A stretch of 46,540 bases of DNA from Planctomycetota bacterium (GCA_002705055.1 PAHY01000026.1:1-46540), one strand, 5' to 3'; shown: positions 1 to 7,917, numbered from the stretch's first letter. The notes: generated by a model from the sequence alone, not told the origin. A program made the numbers and translations.

Positions 1-87
1 GCCCAGTCGGCCGGGGTCTGTGATCAGCGGTGGCAGCTCAAGGAGGTCCTGAGATGGCGCTGGCCGCTGCGGATGGCACAGCAATGA
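1..87 (+). CDS. possible C-terminal end of a gene cut by the window start
   Basis: Frame 1 is open from the first base to a TGA at 85-87; the other two plus frames close before position 60. The 28 residues visible include CDQRWQLKEVLRWRWPL and match no family I know. The stop codon is the first three bases of the repeat end at 85-106, the same arrangement as at 15074, where a repeat also supplies a stop. It could be the tail of a real upstream gene (possibly a transposase linked to the repeat) or chance. Low confidence because so little is visible. Confidence 0.25.
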   Translation, partial: AQSAGVCDQRWQLKEVLRWRWPLRMAQQ

Positions 88-106
88 GCCCACTCAAGGG
101 GGTCAG
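85..106 (+). repeat. solitary end of the inverted-repeat element family
   Basis: This 22-base motif (TGAGCCCA, three variable bases, then AAGGGGGTCAG) matches the right end of the element at 15204-15225 with one mismatch and the reverse complement of its left end with two. It is the only copy here without a partner, so the other end, if any, lies upstream of the window. Similar GAGCCC/GGGGTCAG ends often flank REP-associated or IS200-like Y1 transposase genes; that link is from memory and not shown here. Confidence 0.6.
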
Positions 107-132
107 ACTCGGAATCCTCCCGCGACCTGCGG

Positions 133-138
133 TAGGAT
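133..138 (+). promoter_or_regulatory. -10 element TAGGAT, leaderless arrangement
   Basis: TAGGAT ends 6 nt before the ATG at 145, so the expected start of transcription (7 nt after the hexamer) falls on the A of the start codon. No Shine-Dalgarno sequence separates them and no clear -35 is visible. The same spacing recurs at six genes in the window. Confidence 0.5.
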
Positions 139-144
139 GAGCCC

Positions 145-2442
145 ATGCTTCCCCGGTTCCCGCTTGGGCTGACCGGCTGGGCTTCGAGTGTGCTTTTGAG
201 CCTCCTGGCTGCGCCGGCGGCCGCTCAGCTGCCGGAGACCAGCCCGAAGACGATCGACTACGAACTCGAGTGCCAGCTGCTCGACGAGGGCAAGGTCATC
301 GATGGCGTCATGCGCGTGACCTGGCGCAATCAGACCGAGGCGCCGACCAGCGAGCTGCTCTGGCACGTCTACAACAACGCCTTCTCCGGGCGCGACTCAG
401 TCTGGCTCAAGGAGGCCCATCAGTACCAGTACAGCGGGGGGCGCCTGCCCCGCGAGTACAGCAACACCGACATTGAGGGGCTGGCGCTGCTCGATCTGGC
501 CGGCGATTCGCTGCGCGGCGAGGACGGCCTGCCGCTTAGCCTGCGCTGGGAGTGGGTGCCGCAGGCGAAGGCGCCGATGGACCGCACGGTGTTCCGCGTT
601 GAGCTGCCGAAGCCGGTGGCCCCGGGCGAGAGCGTCACCGTGCTGCTCGAGTTTCAGGCGCGGCTCGCGCCGGCTTATCGCCGCAACGGCTGGGGCTCGG
701 AGGGCTACGTCCACGCCGCGCAGTGGTACCCCAAGCTGGGAGTCTTCGAGAAGCTCGAGGGCAGTTGGCAGTGGAACTGCCTGCCGTATCGCATGCTGGT
801 CGAGTTCTACTCCGACTACGCCGACTTCGATCTCAAGCTGGTCGTCCCCAAGGAGTATCGCGGCAAGGTCGTGGCCACGGGAACCCCGCAGAGTGACGAG
901 CCGGAGGTGATGCAGGATGGTTCGCTGCGCTACCACTTCGTCGCCGACGACGTGCACGACTTCGCCTGGAGCGCCGACCCGAAGGCGCGCGTGGTGCGCC
1001 GCATGTGGCGCGAAGAGGACTACCGCGACGAGGCCGAGGAACAGAAGGTCGCGGCGGCGCTGGGGCGCAGCGTGGAAGAGGTCCGGCCCAGCCGCGAGGT
1101 CGAGATGGTGCTCCTGCTCCAGCCCGAACACGGCGAGTTTGAGGACCGCTACTTCAAAGCCACCGCGCAGGCTCTCTACTACATGGGGCTGTGGTACGGC
1201 GAGTATCCCTACGACACGATCTCGATCGTCGATCCGGCTCACGACGCGCGCTGGACCGGCGGCATGGAGTACCCGCGGCTGTTCACCGGCGGGGTGCACA
1301 AGGGTGCGCACGAGCGCGTCCATGACCCGGAAGGCGTCACGGTGCACGAGTTTGGCCATCAGTACTGGTACGGCCTGGTCGGCACCGACGAGTTCCGCCA
1401 CGCCTGGATGGACGAAGGCTTCTGCGTCTTCTCGACGCAGCGCGTACTGCAGAAGGCCTTCCAGCCAGAGCTCGCGACCTACCGCGTCGCCGGGCACGAC
1501 CGACTGGGGCGGGCGCCGCTGGGCTGGCCCGCCGAGGGCGGCGGCTTGCGCGGCCTAGCCACGCTGCGTCGGCTGGAAACGCCCGAAGTCGCCGGCGTTC
1601 CCAGCGTCTCCGTCGAGCTGTTCCGACCGGATTCGATTTCGCGCTACCTGGCCGAGCTGCCAGGCCTGAGCTACTGGCCGCGGGTGCAGGACGACGCGGT
1701 CCTCGGGCTGCGCCGGGCCTACCGCACCGATTTCTACCAGCCGATCGCCACGCCGTCCGGTGACCTGTTCGAGTGGAACATGCGCGGGGTCAACACCTAC
1801 TCGCGCCCGGCGATGACGCTCGAGACGATGGCGCGCCTGATGGGGGAAGAGCGTTGGATCCGCCTGATCCGCGCCTACCACGAGCGCTTCCGCTTCGGCC
1901 ACCCGCGCCCCCAGGACTGGTTTGAAGTCGTGGCCGAGTTCGCGACCGGGGCTCGCGTCGGGGCCAGCGAAGAACGCGAAGGCATCGTGATCGACTGGGT
2001 GGGCTTCTGGCGTCAGGCTTACCGCGGCAACGAGATCCTCGACTTCGGCGTGCACCGGGTCGCCAACCTGCCGCACCTGGTCGACGATGCCGGCGAGGAA
2101 GCGCGGGTGCGCGTCGCCAACGACCAGTGGGATGTCCACGTCGAGCTTCGCCGTTTCGGCAGCTTCGAGGTCCCGGTCGAGTTTGAGCTGCTGTGGACCG
2201 ACGGCAGTCGCAGCCGCCACGTCTGGAACGGCAGCTCGGAAACCCACGCGGTGCGCCGCCTGGGCAGCGAGCAGCGGGTCGTCCAGGTCGTGGTCGATCC
2301 GGAACGCAAGCTGGTCCTCGATCGAAACTGGCTCAATAACACCTACACGGTGGACCTGCGCGAGGATCTGGCAGCCGAAGCCGGCGCGCGCGCTCTGCTC
2401 TGGGCGGAGTCCGTCCTGCACTACTTCGGAGGCATCGGATGA
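145..2442 (+). CDS. secreted M1-family (gluzincin) zinc metallopeptidase
   Basis: A 765-residue exported aminopeptidase-type enzyme. The N-terminus (one Arg, then a hydrophobic stretch to about residue 28, APAAAQ) is a Sec signal peptide. The zinc site is HEFGH at 401-405, followed after exactly 18 residues by Glu424 (WMDEGF), the HExxH-x18-E signature of family M1. Upstream, GGMEYP at 372-377 takes the place of the GAMEN exopeptidase motif, and Tyr552 (NTYSRPAM) is a plausible transition-state tyrosine. Many bacterial M1 members of this shape are poorly characterised, so substrate is unknown; periplasmic or extracellular peptide degradation is inferred. The start is supported by the -10 at 133-138. 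The stop overlaps the next start (ATGA), so the two genes are translationally coupled. Confidence 0.9.
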   Translation: MLPRFPLGLTGWASSVLLSLLAAPAAAQLPETSPKTIDYELECQLLDEGKVIDGVMRVTWRNQTEAPTSELLWHVYNNAFSGRDSVWLKEAHQYQYSGGRLPREYSNTDIEGLALLDLAGDSLRGEDGLPLSLRWEWVPQAKAPMDRTVFRVELPKPVAPGESVTVLLEFQARLAPAYRRNGWGSEGYVHAAQWYPKLGVFEKLEGSWQWNCLPYRMLVEFYSDYADFDLKLVVPKEYRGKVVATGTPQSDEPEVMQDGSLRYHFVADDVHDFAWSADPKARVVRRMWREEDYRDEAEEQKVAAALGRSVEEVRPSREVEMVLLLQPEHGEFEDRYFKATAQALYYMGLWYGEYPYDTISIVDPAHDARWTGGMEYPRLFTGGVHKGAHERVHDPEGVTVHEFGHQYWYGLVGTDEFRHAWMDEGFCVFSTQRVLQKAFQPELATYRVAGHDRLGRAPLGWPAEGGGLRGLATLRRLETPEVAGVPSVSVELFRPDSISRYLAELPGLSYWPRVQDDAVLGLRRAYRTDFYQPIATPSGDLFEWNMRGVNTYSRPAMTLETMARLMGEERWIRLIRAYHERFRFGHPRPQDWFEVVAEFATGARVGASEEREGIVIDWVGFWRQAYRGNEILDFGVHRVANLPHLVDDAGEEARVRVANDQWDVHVELRRFGSFEVPVEFELLWTDGSRSRHVWNGSSETHAVRRLGSEQRVVQVVVDPERKLVLDRNWLNNTYTVDLREDLAAEAGARALLWAESVLHYFGGIG

Positions 2443-3407
2443 GCCGCGACACCCGTCCCCCTGCTCTTGGCACGCTGTTCACCGGGATCGGCCTGGCGCT
2501 CGCGCGGCCGCGGGTCTGGCTGCCGCTGACCGCGCTCGTTCTGCTGCTGGGGCTGGTCGCCAGTTACCCGGTCCACGACGCCGCGCGCTCCAGCTTTGGC
2601 CACGTCGCCGGCTTTGAAGACGAACAGCCGTGGCTGGATCTCGGCATCGTGCCGCGCTGGATGTTCGACGACCAAGCCCGCGAAGACGGCGGGATGGGCG
2701 CTCCCACGGCGCTCGCGCCGCTGTTTCTGCTGATGAGCCTGCTGGGCGTGCTGTTCGCCGCCGGCTGGATGGAGATCGCGGTGCACCGCCGCAAGGAGCA
2801 CGGCCTGCGCGCCTTCCTGGGCGGCGGGGGGCAGCACTTCTTCCCCTTCCTGCGGCTGTGGCTGGTCGCGCTCGCCGGTTACGCGCTGTGCACCTGGATC
2901 GTCTACGGCTTCCCGGGTGACTGGCTGAAGGAGCAACTGCTCCCCGACGGCAACCCCGAGCGCGCGACCAGCGAGAATCACGCGCGCTGGGTCGAGCTGG
3001 GCTACTCGCTGGTCTACCTCTGGGGCCTGCTCAAGGTCGAGATCATCATCGATCTGGCCCGCGCCAGTCTGGTCACCGGGGGGCGCCGCTCCGCGCTGGC
3101 GGCTCTGATGCGTGCGCTCGGTTTCTGGATCAAGCGCTGGTGGGCCTGCCTGGCGCTGGTCGGCGGCGGCTTCGTGCTGGAGGCGCTGCTGATCGCCGGA
3201 CTGGCCTCGCTTCACACGCTGGTCGGCCTTCCGCTGCTGGCCCTGGCGCTGATCGTGCCGGCGGTGCGGGTGGTGCTGCGCGGCGGACGTCACGCCGGCC
3301 TCGCGCTGTATTACCACCAGGCGACGGATCAGGGCGCGCGGCGGCAGCTCGAGCATCCGCCAACGCGTCCGGCGGTGCTGGAGGAAGGCTCCGCCTGGTC
3401 GGGCTGA
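2439..3407 (+). CDS. polytopic membrane protein of unknown function
   Basis: The 322-residue product has about six hydrophobic segments (near residues 28-45, 88-112, 135-158, 185-210, 233-255 and 258-285) and an Arg-rich C-terminal cytoplasmic tail. No catalytic motif was recognised. The start codon overlaps the stop of the M1 peptidase gene as ATGA, so it is very likely co-translated with it; a role in the envelope or as partner of the peptidase is only inference. A loop between the first two segments (about 46-88) is acidic and probably periplasmic. Codon use and base composition match the neighbours. It ends 49 nt before the CBS-domain gene, with no strong terminator between. Confidence 0.75.
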   Translation: MSRDTRPPALGTLFTGIGLALARPRVWLPLTALVLLLGLVASYPVHDAARSSFGHVAGFEDEQPWLDLGIVPRWMFDDQAREDGGMGAPTALAPLFLLMSLLGVLFAAGWMEIAVHRRKEHGLRAFLGGGGQHFFPFLRLWLVALAGYALCTWIVYGFPGDWLKEQLLPDGNPERATSENHARWVELGYSLVYLWGLLKVEIIIDLARASLVTGGRRSALAALMRALGFWIKRWWACLALVGGGFVLEALLIAGLASLHTLVGLPLLALALIVPAVRVVLRGGRHAGLALYYHQATDQGARRQLEHPPTRPAVLEEGSAWSG

Positions 3408-3423
3408 TCCCGGCGAATCGGGG

Positions 3424-3451
3424 TTGCAACCGGCTGAAACCGGATTAGGGA
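3424..3451 (+). promoter_or_regulatory. candidate promoter TTGCAA-N16-TAGGGA
   Basis: TTGCAA at 3424-3429 and TAGGGA at 3446-3451 are 16 nt apart. The hexamer ends 5 nt before the ATG at 3457. The same bases (GGGAGGGG) could also serve as a Shine-Dalgarno, so both readings remain open. Confidence 0.4.
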
Positions 3452-3456
3452 GGGGC

Positions 3457-3942
3457 ATGAAGCCCGTCCTAGTCCGTGATCTGATGAACGCGCGTCTGAT
3501 GACCGTCTCGCCGACGGATTCGCTGCGCGATCTGGTCGATTTCCTGCGCGAGAATCGGATCCATGGTGCGCTCGTGCGCGACGCCGGGCGCCTCGTGGGT
3601 GTGGTCTCGGCGACTGATGTCCTGGTCTTCCTGTCCGACGAGGCGGTCGATCCCGAGTACGGCTTCTCCCACCTCTTCGCCGATGACGGCGAGCTCTCGG
3701 CGCCGCTCGCGCCTCATCTGGCCGAGGCCAACGTCGAGGAGATCATGACCCCGGCGGTGTTCTCGATCGCGGCCGGCGCCACCGCGGGCGAAGCGGCCCG
3801 TCAGATGAAAGAGCAGGGCGTGCACCGCCTCGCCGTGGCGGAAGGAGAGGAAGCGATCGGCCTGATCTCGGCGACCGACCTCGTCCCGGTCGTGGCACAG
3901 TACGAGAGCGCCTGGGCCGAGCAGACGACGCAGGCCGGCTAG
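3457..3942 (+). CDS. CBS-domain-pair protein
   Basis: A 161-residue cytoplasmic protein made almost entirely of two CBS motifs. The first runs from about residue 5 (VRDLMNARLMTVSPTDSL) to GRLVGVVSATDVL near 55. The second runs from about 92 (VEEIMTPAVFSI) to EAIGLISATDLV near 140. Between them lies an acidic linker of about 30 residues. CBS pairs bind adenine nucleotides (AMP, ATP, SAM) and regulate attached or partner proteins; with no other domain present this is a stand-alone sensor whose partner is not visible. I chose the ATG at 3457 because the protein then begins right at the CBS fold; an upstream in-frame start at 3424 would add 11 residues lying in the promoter region. Confidence 0.88.
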   Translation: MKPVLVRDLMNARLMTVSPTDSLRDLVDFLRENRIHGALVRDAGRLVGVVSATDVLVFLSDEAVDPEYGFSHLFADDGELSAPLAPHLAEANVEEIMTPAVFSIAAGATAGEAARQMKEQGVHRLAVAEGEEAIGLISATDLVPVVAQYESAWAEQTTQAG

Positions 3943-3969
3943 GTCTTCGCGCGATCTTCACCGTCCTGC

Positions 3970-3993
3970 GGCGGTTCGAATCCGCCCTCCCGC
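3970..3993 (+). other. tRNA 3'-end-like sequence (T-arm plus acceptor-like bases)
   Basis: GGCGG, loop TTCGAAT, CCGCC form a perfect tRNA T-arm (3970-3986), followed by CTCCCGC where a tRNA acceptor 3' strand would be. No matching 5' acceptor (GCGGGAG), D-arm or anticodon arm lies within the preceding 80 bases, and no CCA follows. It may be a tRNA gene remnant, such as the duplicate left when an integrating element targets a tRNA, or a chance hairpin. Confidence 0.35.
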
Positions 3994-3998
3994 ATTGT

Positions 3999-4004
3999 TA
4001 GACT
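3999..4004 (+). promoter_or_regulatory. -10 element TAGACT before the phosphofructokinase gene
   Basis: TAGACT with its last base 15 nt before the ATG at 4020 predicts a 5' leader of about 9 nt, too short for a normal Shine-Dalgarno. The hexamer is identical to those at 7918 and 19702. Confidence 0.45.
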
Positions 4005-4019
4005 TCGCGCGAACCCTGG

Positions 4020-5276
4020 ATGGGTTCGTCAAGCATGTCGGAAACCCTGCGTGGAGCTGCGGTCATCGGTCAGTCCGGTGGCCCTACCGTTGTCATCAAC
4101 CAGTCGCTGGTCGGCTACGTCGAGGCGGCCCTGAAAGCCGACGCCATCACCCAGGTGCTGGGTGCGCGCCACGGCGTCCAGGGCATGATGGACGGCGATC
4201 TCATCGACCTGGGGGCAGAGTCCTCGGACACCCTCGAGCGCATCGCCCGGGTGCCCGCCGCGGCGCTGGGTTCGGTGCGCCTCAAGCCCGGCCCGGAAGA
4301 GGTCGCGCGGGTCATCGAGAGCCTGCGCAAGCACGAAGTGCGCTACTTCTTCTACATCGGGGGCAACGACACCGCCGAGACGGCGCACATCGTCGAGCAG
4401 CAGTCGGCCGCGCTCGGCTACGAGATGCGCTGCTTCCACGTGCCGAAGACCATCGACAACGATCTGCGCGTCACCGATCACTGCCCGGGTTACGGCTCCG
4501 CGGCGCGCTTCGTCGCCCACGCTTTCCAGGGCGATGACCGCGACAACCGCTCGCTGCCTGGCGTCAAGATCAACGTCGTGATGGGGCGGCACGCAGGCTG
4601 GCTCACCGCGGCCAGCACGCTGGGCCGGCGCAACGAAGAGGACGGGCCGCATCTGGTCTACCTGCCGGAGACGGTCTTTGATCCGCAGCAGTTCCTCGCC
4701 GACGTCGAGGCGGTCTACTCGCGCCTGGGCCGCTGCATCGTGGCGGTCTCGGAGGGCATTCACGATGCCTCCGGCAAGCCCTTCCTGCAGGTCTATGCCG
4801 AACAGGCCGGATCGGCGATGGCCGGCCAGGCCGACAGCCACGGCAACGTGCAGCTCTCGGGCACCGGCGCCCTCGGCGACGCGCTGGCCAACCTCGTCAA
4901 GGAGCACTTCGGCAAGATTCGCGTGCGCGCGGACACCTTCGGCTATCTGCAGCGTTCCTTCCCCGCGGATGCTTCCCCGGTCGACCAGGAAGAGGCGCGC
5001 CGTGTCGGCCGCGATGCCGTCGCCGCCGCCATCTCCGGCGAGCACGCCAGCGGCTCGATCGCGCTGCGCCGCGTCGACGGGCAGCCGTACCACTGCGAGA
5101 CTTTCGTCACGCCGCTGCACACCGTGGCCAAACACACCAAGGACATGCCCGAAGAGTTCCTCAGCGGCCATAACGCCGTTTCCGAGGCCTTCCGGGCCTA
5201 TGCCATGCCGCTGACCGGCGGCATCGAGCCGATGACCGACCTGGCCGCGCACGCGGTCCAGTCGGCGAAGTCCTGA
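4020..5276 (+). CDS. pfp: diphosphate-dependent 6-phosphofructokinase
   Basis: The enzyme phosphorylates fructose 6-phosphate using pyrophosphate, reversibly, in glycolysis or gluconeogenesis. The 418 residues show the PFK fold: GQSGGPTVVIN near 17-27 (phosphate-donor loop), YIGGND at 112-117, PKTIDND at 142-148 and MGRHAGWL at 188-195. In the PKTIDND motif, Lys143 replaces the Gly of ATP-dependent enzymes, the recognised mark of PPi specificity, and MGRHAGW is usual in PPi-PFKs. GGND differs from the more common GGDD/GGDG. The first ATG (4020) fits the nearby -10; an internal ATG at 4035 (MSETLRG) is an alternative. The porin-like gene follows after 58 nt that hold a stem-loop. Function is confident; symbol follows usual naming. 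Confidence 0.9.
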   Translation: MGSSSMSETLRGAAVIGQSGGPTVVINQSLVGYVEAALKADAITQVLGARHGVQGMMDGDLIDLGAESSDTLERIARVPAAALGSVRLKPGPEEVARVIESLRKHEVRYFFYIGGNDTAETAHIVEQQSAALGYEMRCFHVPKTIDNDLRVTDHCPGYGSAARFVAHAFQGDDRDNRSLPGVKINVVMGRHAGWLTAASTLGRRNEEDGPHLVYLPETVFDPQQFLADVEAVYSRLGRCIVAVSEGIHDASGKPFLQVYAEQAGSAMAGQADSHGNVQLSGTGALGDALANLVKEHFGKIRVRADTFGYLQRSFPADASPVDQEEARRVGRDAVAAAISGEHASGSIALRRVDGQPYHCETFVTPLHTVAKHTKDMPEEFLSGHNAVSEAFRAYAMPLTGGIEPMTDLAAHAVQSAKS

Positions 5277-5287
5277 TTTCGGATCAG

Positions 5288-5305
5288 GCAGGCGCTCCCG
5301 CCTGC
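5288..5305 (+). other. stem-loop between pfp and the first porin gene
   Basis: GCAGGCG, loop CTCC, CGCCTGC form a perfect 7-bp stem. No T-run follows, so it is not a classical intrinsic terminator. It lies in the 58-nt gap before the porin start, where it could limit read-through or shape the leader of the porin mRNA. Confidence 0.45.
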
Positions 5306-5334
5306 GGCTCACGCACTACCCCGACAAACGAATC

Positions 5335-6468
5335 ATGATTCTGACCACCCTCCTTCTGATGCAGGGCCAGGTCCTCGCTCCCGCCGAGACCGGCGAGGAA
5401 GGACGTTCCGTACTGCCGAGTCTGTTCTCGGCCGACGGGGACGTCAGCCTCTTCGGTCGCGTGCAGCAGGACTTTGCCTGGATCGATGACGACAACTTCG
5501 GCACCCGCGACGGCTCGGAGCTGCGCCGTGCCTGGTTGGGCGTTTCCGGCAATCTTGCCGAAGGCCTCGACTTCAAGATGGAAGTCGATCTGGCCGCATT
5601 CGACGCCGGCGGCGCGGCCTTCCGCGATGCCTACGTCAAGTTCTCGAACCTGCCCGTCGGCAGCCTCAAGGTCGGCCAGTTCAAGGAGCCCTTCTCCATG
5701 AACTTCCTGACTTCGAGCAAGTACATCACCTTCACCGAGCGGGCCGACACCTTCGCGCCCGGCTGGAACGTGGGCGTGATGGCCGCGGACAACAACGAGA
5801 ACCTGACCTGGCAGGCGGGCGCCTTCTGGGATGCCCCGAACACCGGCAATCTCGAGACGGATAACGACACGGCCTTCACCGGCCGCGTGGTCTTCCGTCC
5901 TTACATGGAGAACAACGGCCAGCGCCTGGCTCACCTTGGTCTCGCTCTGTCGCTGCGTGAAGCGGAGTCCGGCGCGTTCGCAGCCGGGACCCGCGGTGGC
6001 GTGCACCTGCTGGACGGCATGATGGCCATGGGCGCGATTGCCGCGGACGATGGCCTGACTCTGGTCGGCCTCGAAGGTGCGATTCAGGAAGGTCCCGTCT
6101 GGGGTCAGTTCGAGTTCGTCCAAGCCGATGGTGACGATGACTCGGTCAACTCCTGGTACCTGAGCGGTGGCTACTTCCTTACCGGCGAGTCGCGCGGTTA
6201 CAGCGCGGAAAGCGCCGCGTGGAAGCGCGTCGAGCCGAACACTCCGTACGGCAACAACGGCAATGGTGCCTGGGAAGTCGCTGCCCGCCTGGGCTCGATC
6301 GACCTCACCGAGGCCGCCGCGGACAACGAAGTGACCAGCATCGCGCTGGCGCTCAACTGGTACCTCACCAACCACACGCGGGTCGGCTTCGACATCTACT
6401 CGGCCGATTCCGATGCGCTGTCCGAGGATCTGCTCGCGGCAGTGATTCGCTTCGGTTTCGACTTCTAG
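5335..6468 (+). CDS. phosphate-selective porin O/P-like outer-membrane protein (copy 1)
   Basis: A 377-residue outer-membrane beta-barrel of the OprO/OprP type (Porin_O_P family). Sequence signs are FGRVQQDFAWIDDD, GSELRRAWLGVSGNL, the stretch around KFSNLPVGSLKVGQFKEPF and TFTERADTF, which is the conserved core of this family, plus a C-terminal Phe (IRFGFDF) as recognised by the BAM complex. It should conduct anions or small solutes; phosphate selectivity cannot be read from sequence. The N-terminus MILTTLLLMQGQVLA looks like a short signal peptide but has no basic residue; no other ATG, GTG or TTG lies in frame between the upstream stop at 5275 and this ATG. It is a tandem paralogue of the gene at 6693 and has the same length. 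Confidence 0.85.
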   Translation: MILTTLLLMQGQVLAPAETGEEGRSVLPSLFSADGDVSLFGRVQQDFAWIDDDNFGTRDGSELRRAWLGVSGNLAEGLDFKMEVDLAAFDAGGAAFRDAYVKFSNLPVGSLKVGQFKEPFSMNFLTSSKYITFTERADTFAPGWNVGVMAADNNENLTWQAGAFWDAPNTGNLETDNDTAFTGRVVFRPYMENNGQRLAHLGLALSLREAESGAFAAGTRGGVHLLDGMMAMGAIAADDGLTLVGLEGAIQEGPVWGQFEFVQADGDDDSVNSWYLSGGYFLTGESRGYSAESAAWKRVEPNTPYGNNGNGAWEVAARLGSIDLTEAAADNEVTSIALALNWYLTNHTRVGFDIYSADSDALSEDLLAAVIRFGFDF

Positions 6469-6482
6469 GCGAAACCGACGCA

Positions 6483-6516
6483 GAGGGGCTTCCTCGGGAT
6501 GCCCCTCACTTTTTTG
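6483..6516 (+). terminator. intrinsic terminator after the first porin gene
   Basis: GAGGGGC (6483-6489) pairs with GCCCCTC (6501-6507) across an 11-nt loop and is followed by AC and a run of six T. It begins 15 nt after the stop codon, so the two porin genes probably have separate transcripts. Confidence 0.8.
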
Positions 6517-6604
6517 GAGACTCTGTGAAGATCAGGCGCAAGAAAAATCCAGAAAAGATGGCGTTTTGTGGTCTCAAAGTATGAAGCCCAGGTGGTCGCT
6601 TCTT

Positions 6605-6610
6605 TAGGAT
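6605..6610 (+). promoter_or_regulatory. candidate -10 TAGGAT in the leader of the second porin gene
   Basis: TAGGAT lies in the 176-nt stretch between the terminator and the ATG at 6693 and predicts a leader of about 75 nt. The stretch 6517-6600 is unusually AT-rich for this window, as expected of a promoter region, but no convincing -35 is seen. No other gene or known riboswitch was recognised between 6517 and 6692. Confidence 0.35.
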
Positions 6611-6692
6611 TCCAGGAACTGCGAACCGTCGTCTCCGCTGCTGTCGGGGCAGGGTCACGACGGAAATCGCTTCGCACCCCAGCGAACGAATC

Positions 6693-7826
6693 ATGATTCT
6701 CACCACAATGCTCTTGATGCAGGGCCAAGTCCTCGCGCCGGAAGATACCGGCGAAGAAGGCCGTCGCATCCTGCCGAACATCTTCTCGGCCGACGATCAC
6801 CTCGATCTGTTCGGTCGCTTCCAACAGGACTTTGCCTACGTCGACGACGAGACCTTCGGAACCAAGGACGGTTCGGAAGTGCGTCGTGCTCGACTGGGCG
6901 TCGGCGGCAACCTCGCCGAAGGTCTGGATTGGAAGATGGAAGTCGACTTCGCCTCCTTCGATGGTGGCGGCGCGGCATTCACCGATGCCTACCTGAAGTT
7001 CTCGAACCTTCCGGTCGGCACTCTGAAAGTGGGCCACTTCAAGGAGCCCTTCTCGCTGAACGAGCTCACCTCGAGCCGCTTCATCACCTTCACTGAGCGC
7101 GCCGACACCTTCGCTCCTTCGCGAAACATCGGCGTCATGGCTTCGGACAACAACGACAACCTCACCTGGCAGGTGGGTGCGTTCTGGGAAGCTGGCAAGA
7201 CCGGTAACCTCGAGACCGACAATGACACGGCTCTCACCGGTCGTGTGGTCTTCCGTCCGTACATGGAAGATGGTGGCAAGCGACTGGCCCACGTCGGCCT
7301 GTCGATCTCGCTGCGTGAAGCCGAGTCCGGCGCTTACGGTGCGGGCACCCGCGGTGGTGTGCACCTGCTGGACGGCATGCTGGCCGCGGGCGCGATCGCT
7401 GCCGATGACGGTCTCACCCTGATTGGCCTCGAAGGCGCCATCCAGGAAGGCCCGATCTCGGGTCAGTTCGAATTCGTCCAGGCCGACGGCGACGACGATT
7501 CGCTCTCCTCCTGGTACCTCCAGGGTGGTTACTTCCTCACCGGAGAGTCCCGCGCTTACAAGGCATCGAGCGGCGCCTGGGATCGCGTCAAGCCGAACAC
7601 CCCGTACGGCAGCAACGGCAACGGTGCCTGGGAAGTCGCTGCGCGTCTCGGCGCGATCGACCTCTCGGAGGCCGCTGCGGACAACGAGGCGACCATGATC
7701 GCCCTGGCGCTGAACTGGTACCTGACCAACTACACGCGCGTCGGTTTCGACATCTACTCGGCCGACTCGGATGCTTTCGACGATGACGTCCTGGCCGCGG
7801 TGATCCGCTTCGGCCTCGACTTCTAA
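6693..7826 (+). CDS. phosphate-selective porin O/P-like outer-membrane protein (copy 2)
   Basis: A second 377-residue barrel, collinear with the 5335 gene throughout and very similar (for example KFSNLPVGTLKVGHFKEPF in place of KFSNLPVGSLKVGQFKEPF). It keeps the C-terminal Phe (IRFGLDF). The first bases around the start (CGAATCATGATTCT) and a CGCA...CCCC stretch upstream are shared by both genes, so the duplicated unit includes about 25 nt of leader. It has its own candidate promoter and terminator, so the copies may be expressed under different conditions. The signal-like N-terminus MILTTMLLMQGQVLA again lacks a basic residue. Substitutions are spread evenly and favour C/G-ending codons in copy 1, which suggests an old duplication or different expression levels rather than recent conversion. 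Confidence 0.85.
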   Translation: MILTTMLLMQGQVLAPEDTGEEGRRILPNIFSADDHLDLFGRFQQDFAYVDDETFGTKDGSEVRRARLGVGGNLAEGLDWKMEVDFASFDGGGAAFTDAYLKFSNLPVGTLKVGHFKEPFSLNELTSSRFITFTERADTFAPSRNIGVMASDNNDNLTWQVGAFWEAGKTGNLETDNDTALTGRVVFRPYMEDGGKRLAHVGLSISLREAESGAYGAGTRGGVHLLDGMLAAGAIAADDGLTLIGLEGAIQEGPISGQFEFVQADGDDDSLSSWYLQGGYFLTGESRAYKASSGAWDRVKPNTPYGSNGNGAWEVAARLGAIDLSEAAADNEATMIALALNWYLTNYTRVGFDIYSADSDAFDDDVLAAVIRFGLDF

Positions 7827-7854
7827 GTCGGGCTCCTCCTTTCGTGAACCTTGT

Positions 7855-7888
7855 AAGAGGCGCTCCTTCGGGGGCGCCTCTTCTTTGT
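7855..7888 (+). terminator. intrinsic terminator after the second porin gene
   Basis: AAGAGGCGC (7855-7863) pairs with GCGCCTCTT (7874-7882), a 9-bp stem that can be extended inward, followed by CTTTGTT. It sits 29 nt after the stop and just upstream of the next promoter. Confidence 0.8.
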
Positions 7889-7917
7889 TGGACTGTCGCG
7901 GGCGGCCTGACCGCGGC

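Noticed and set aside
3900..3998. A complete tRNA gene upstream of pfp
   Set aside because: Only the T-arm and a possible acceptor 3' strand are present; no D-arm, anticodon arm or 5' acceptor pairs with them.
6517..6692. Riboswitch or small RNA between the porin genes
   Set aside because: The region is AT-rich but I can find no conserved riboswitch core or stable fold; a promoter and leader explain it.
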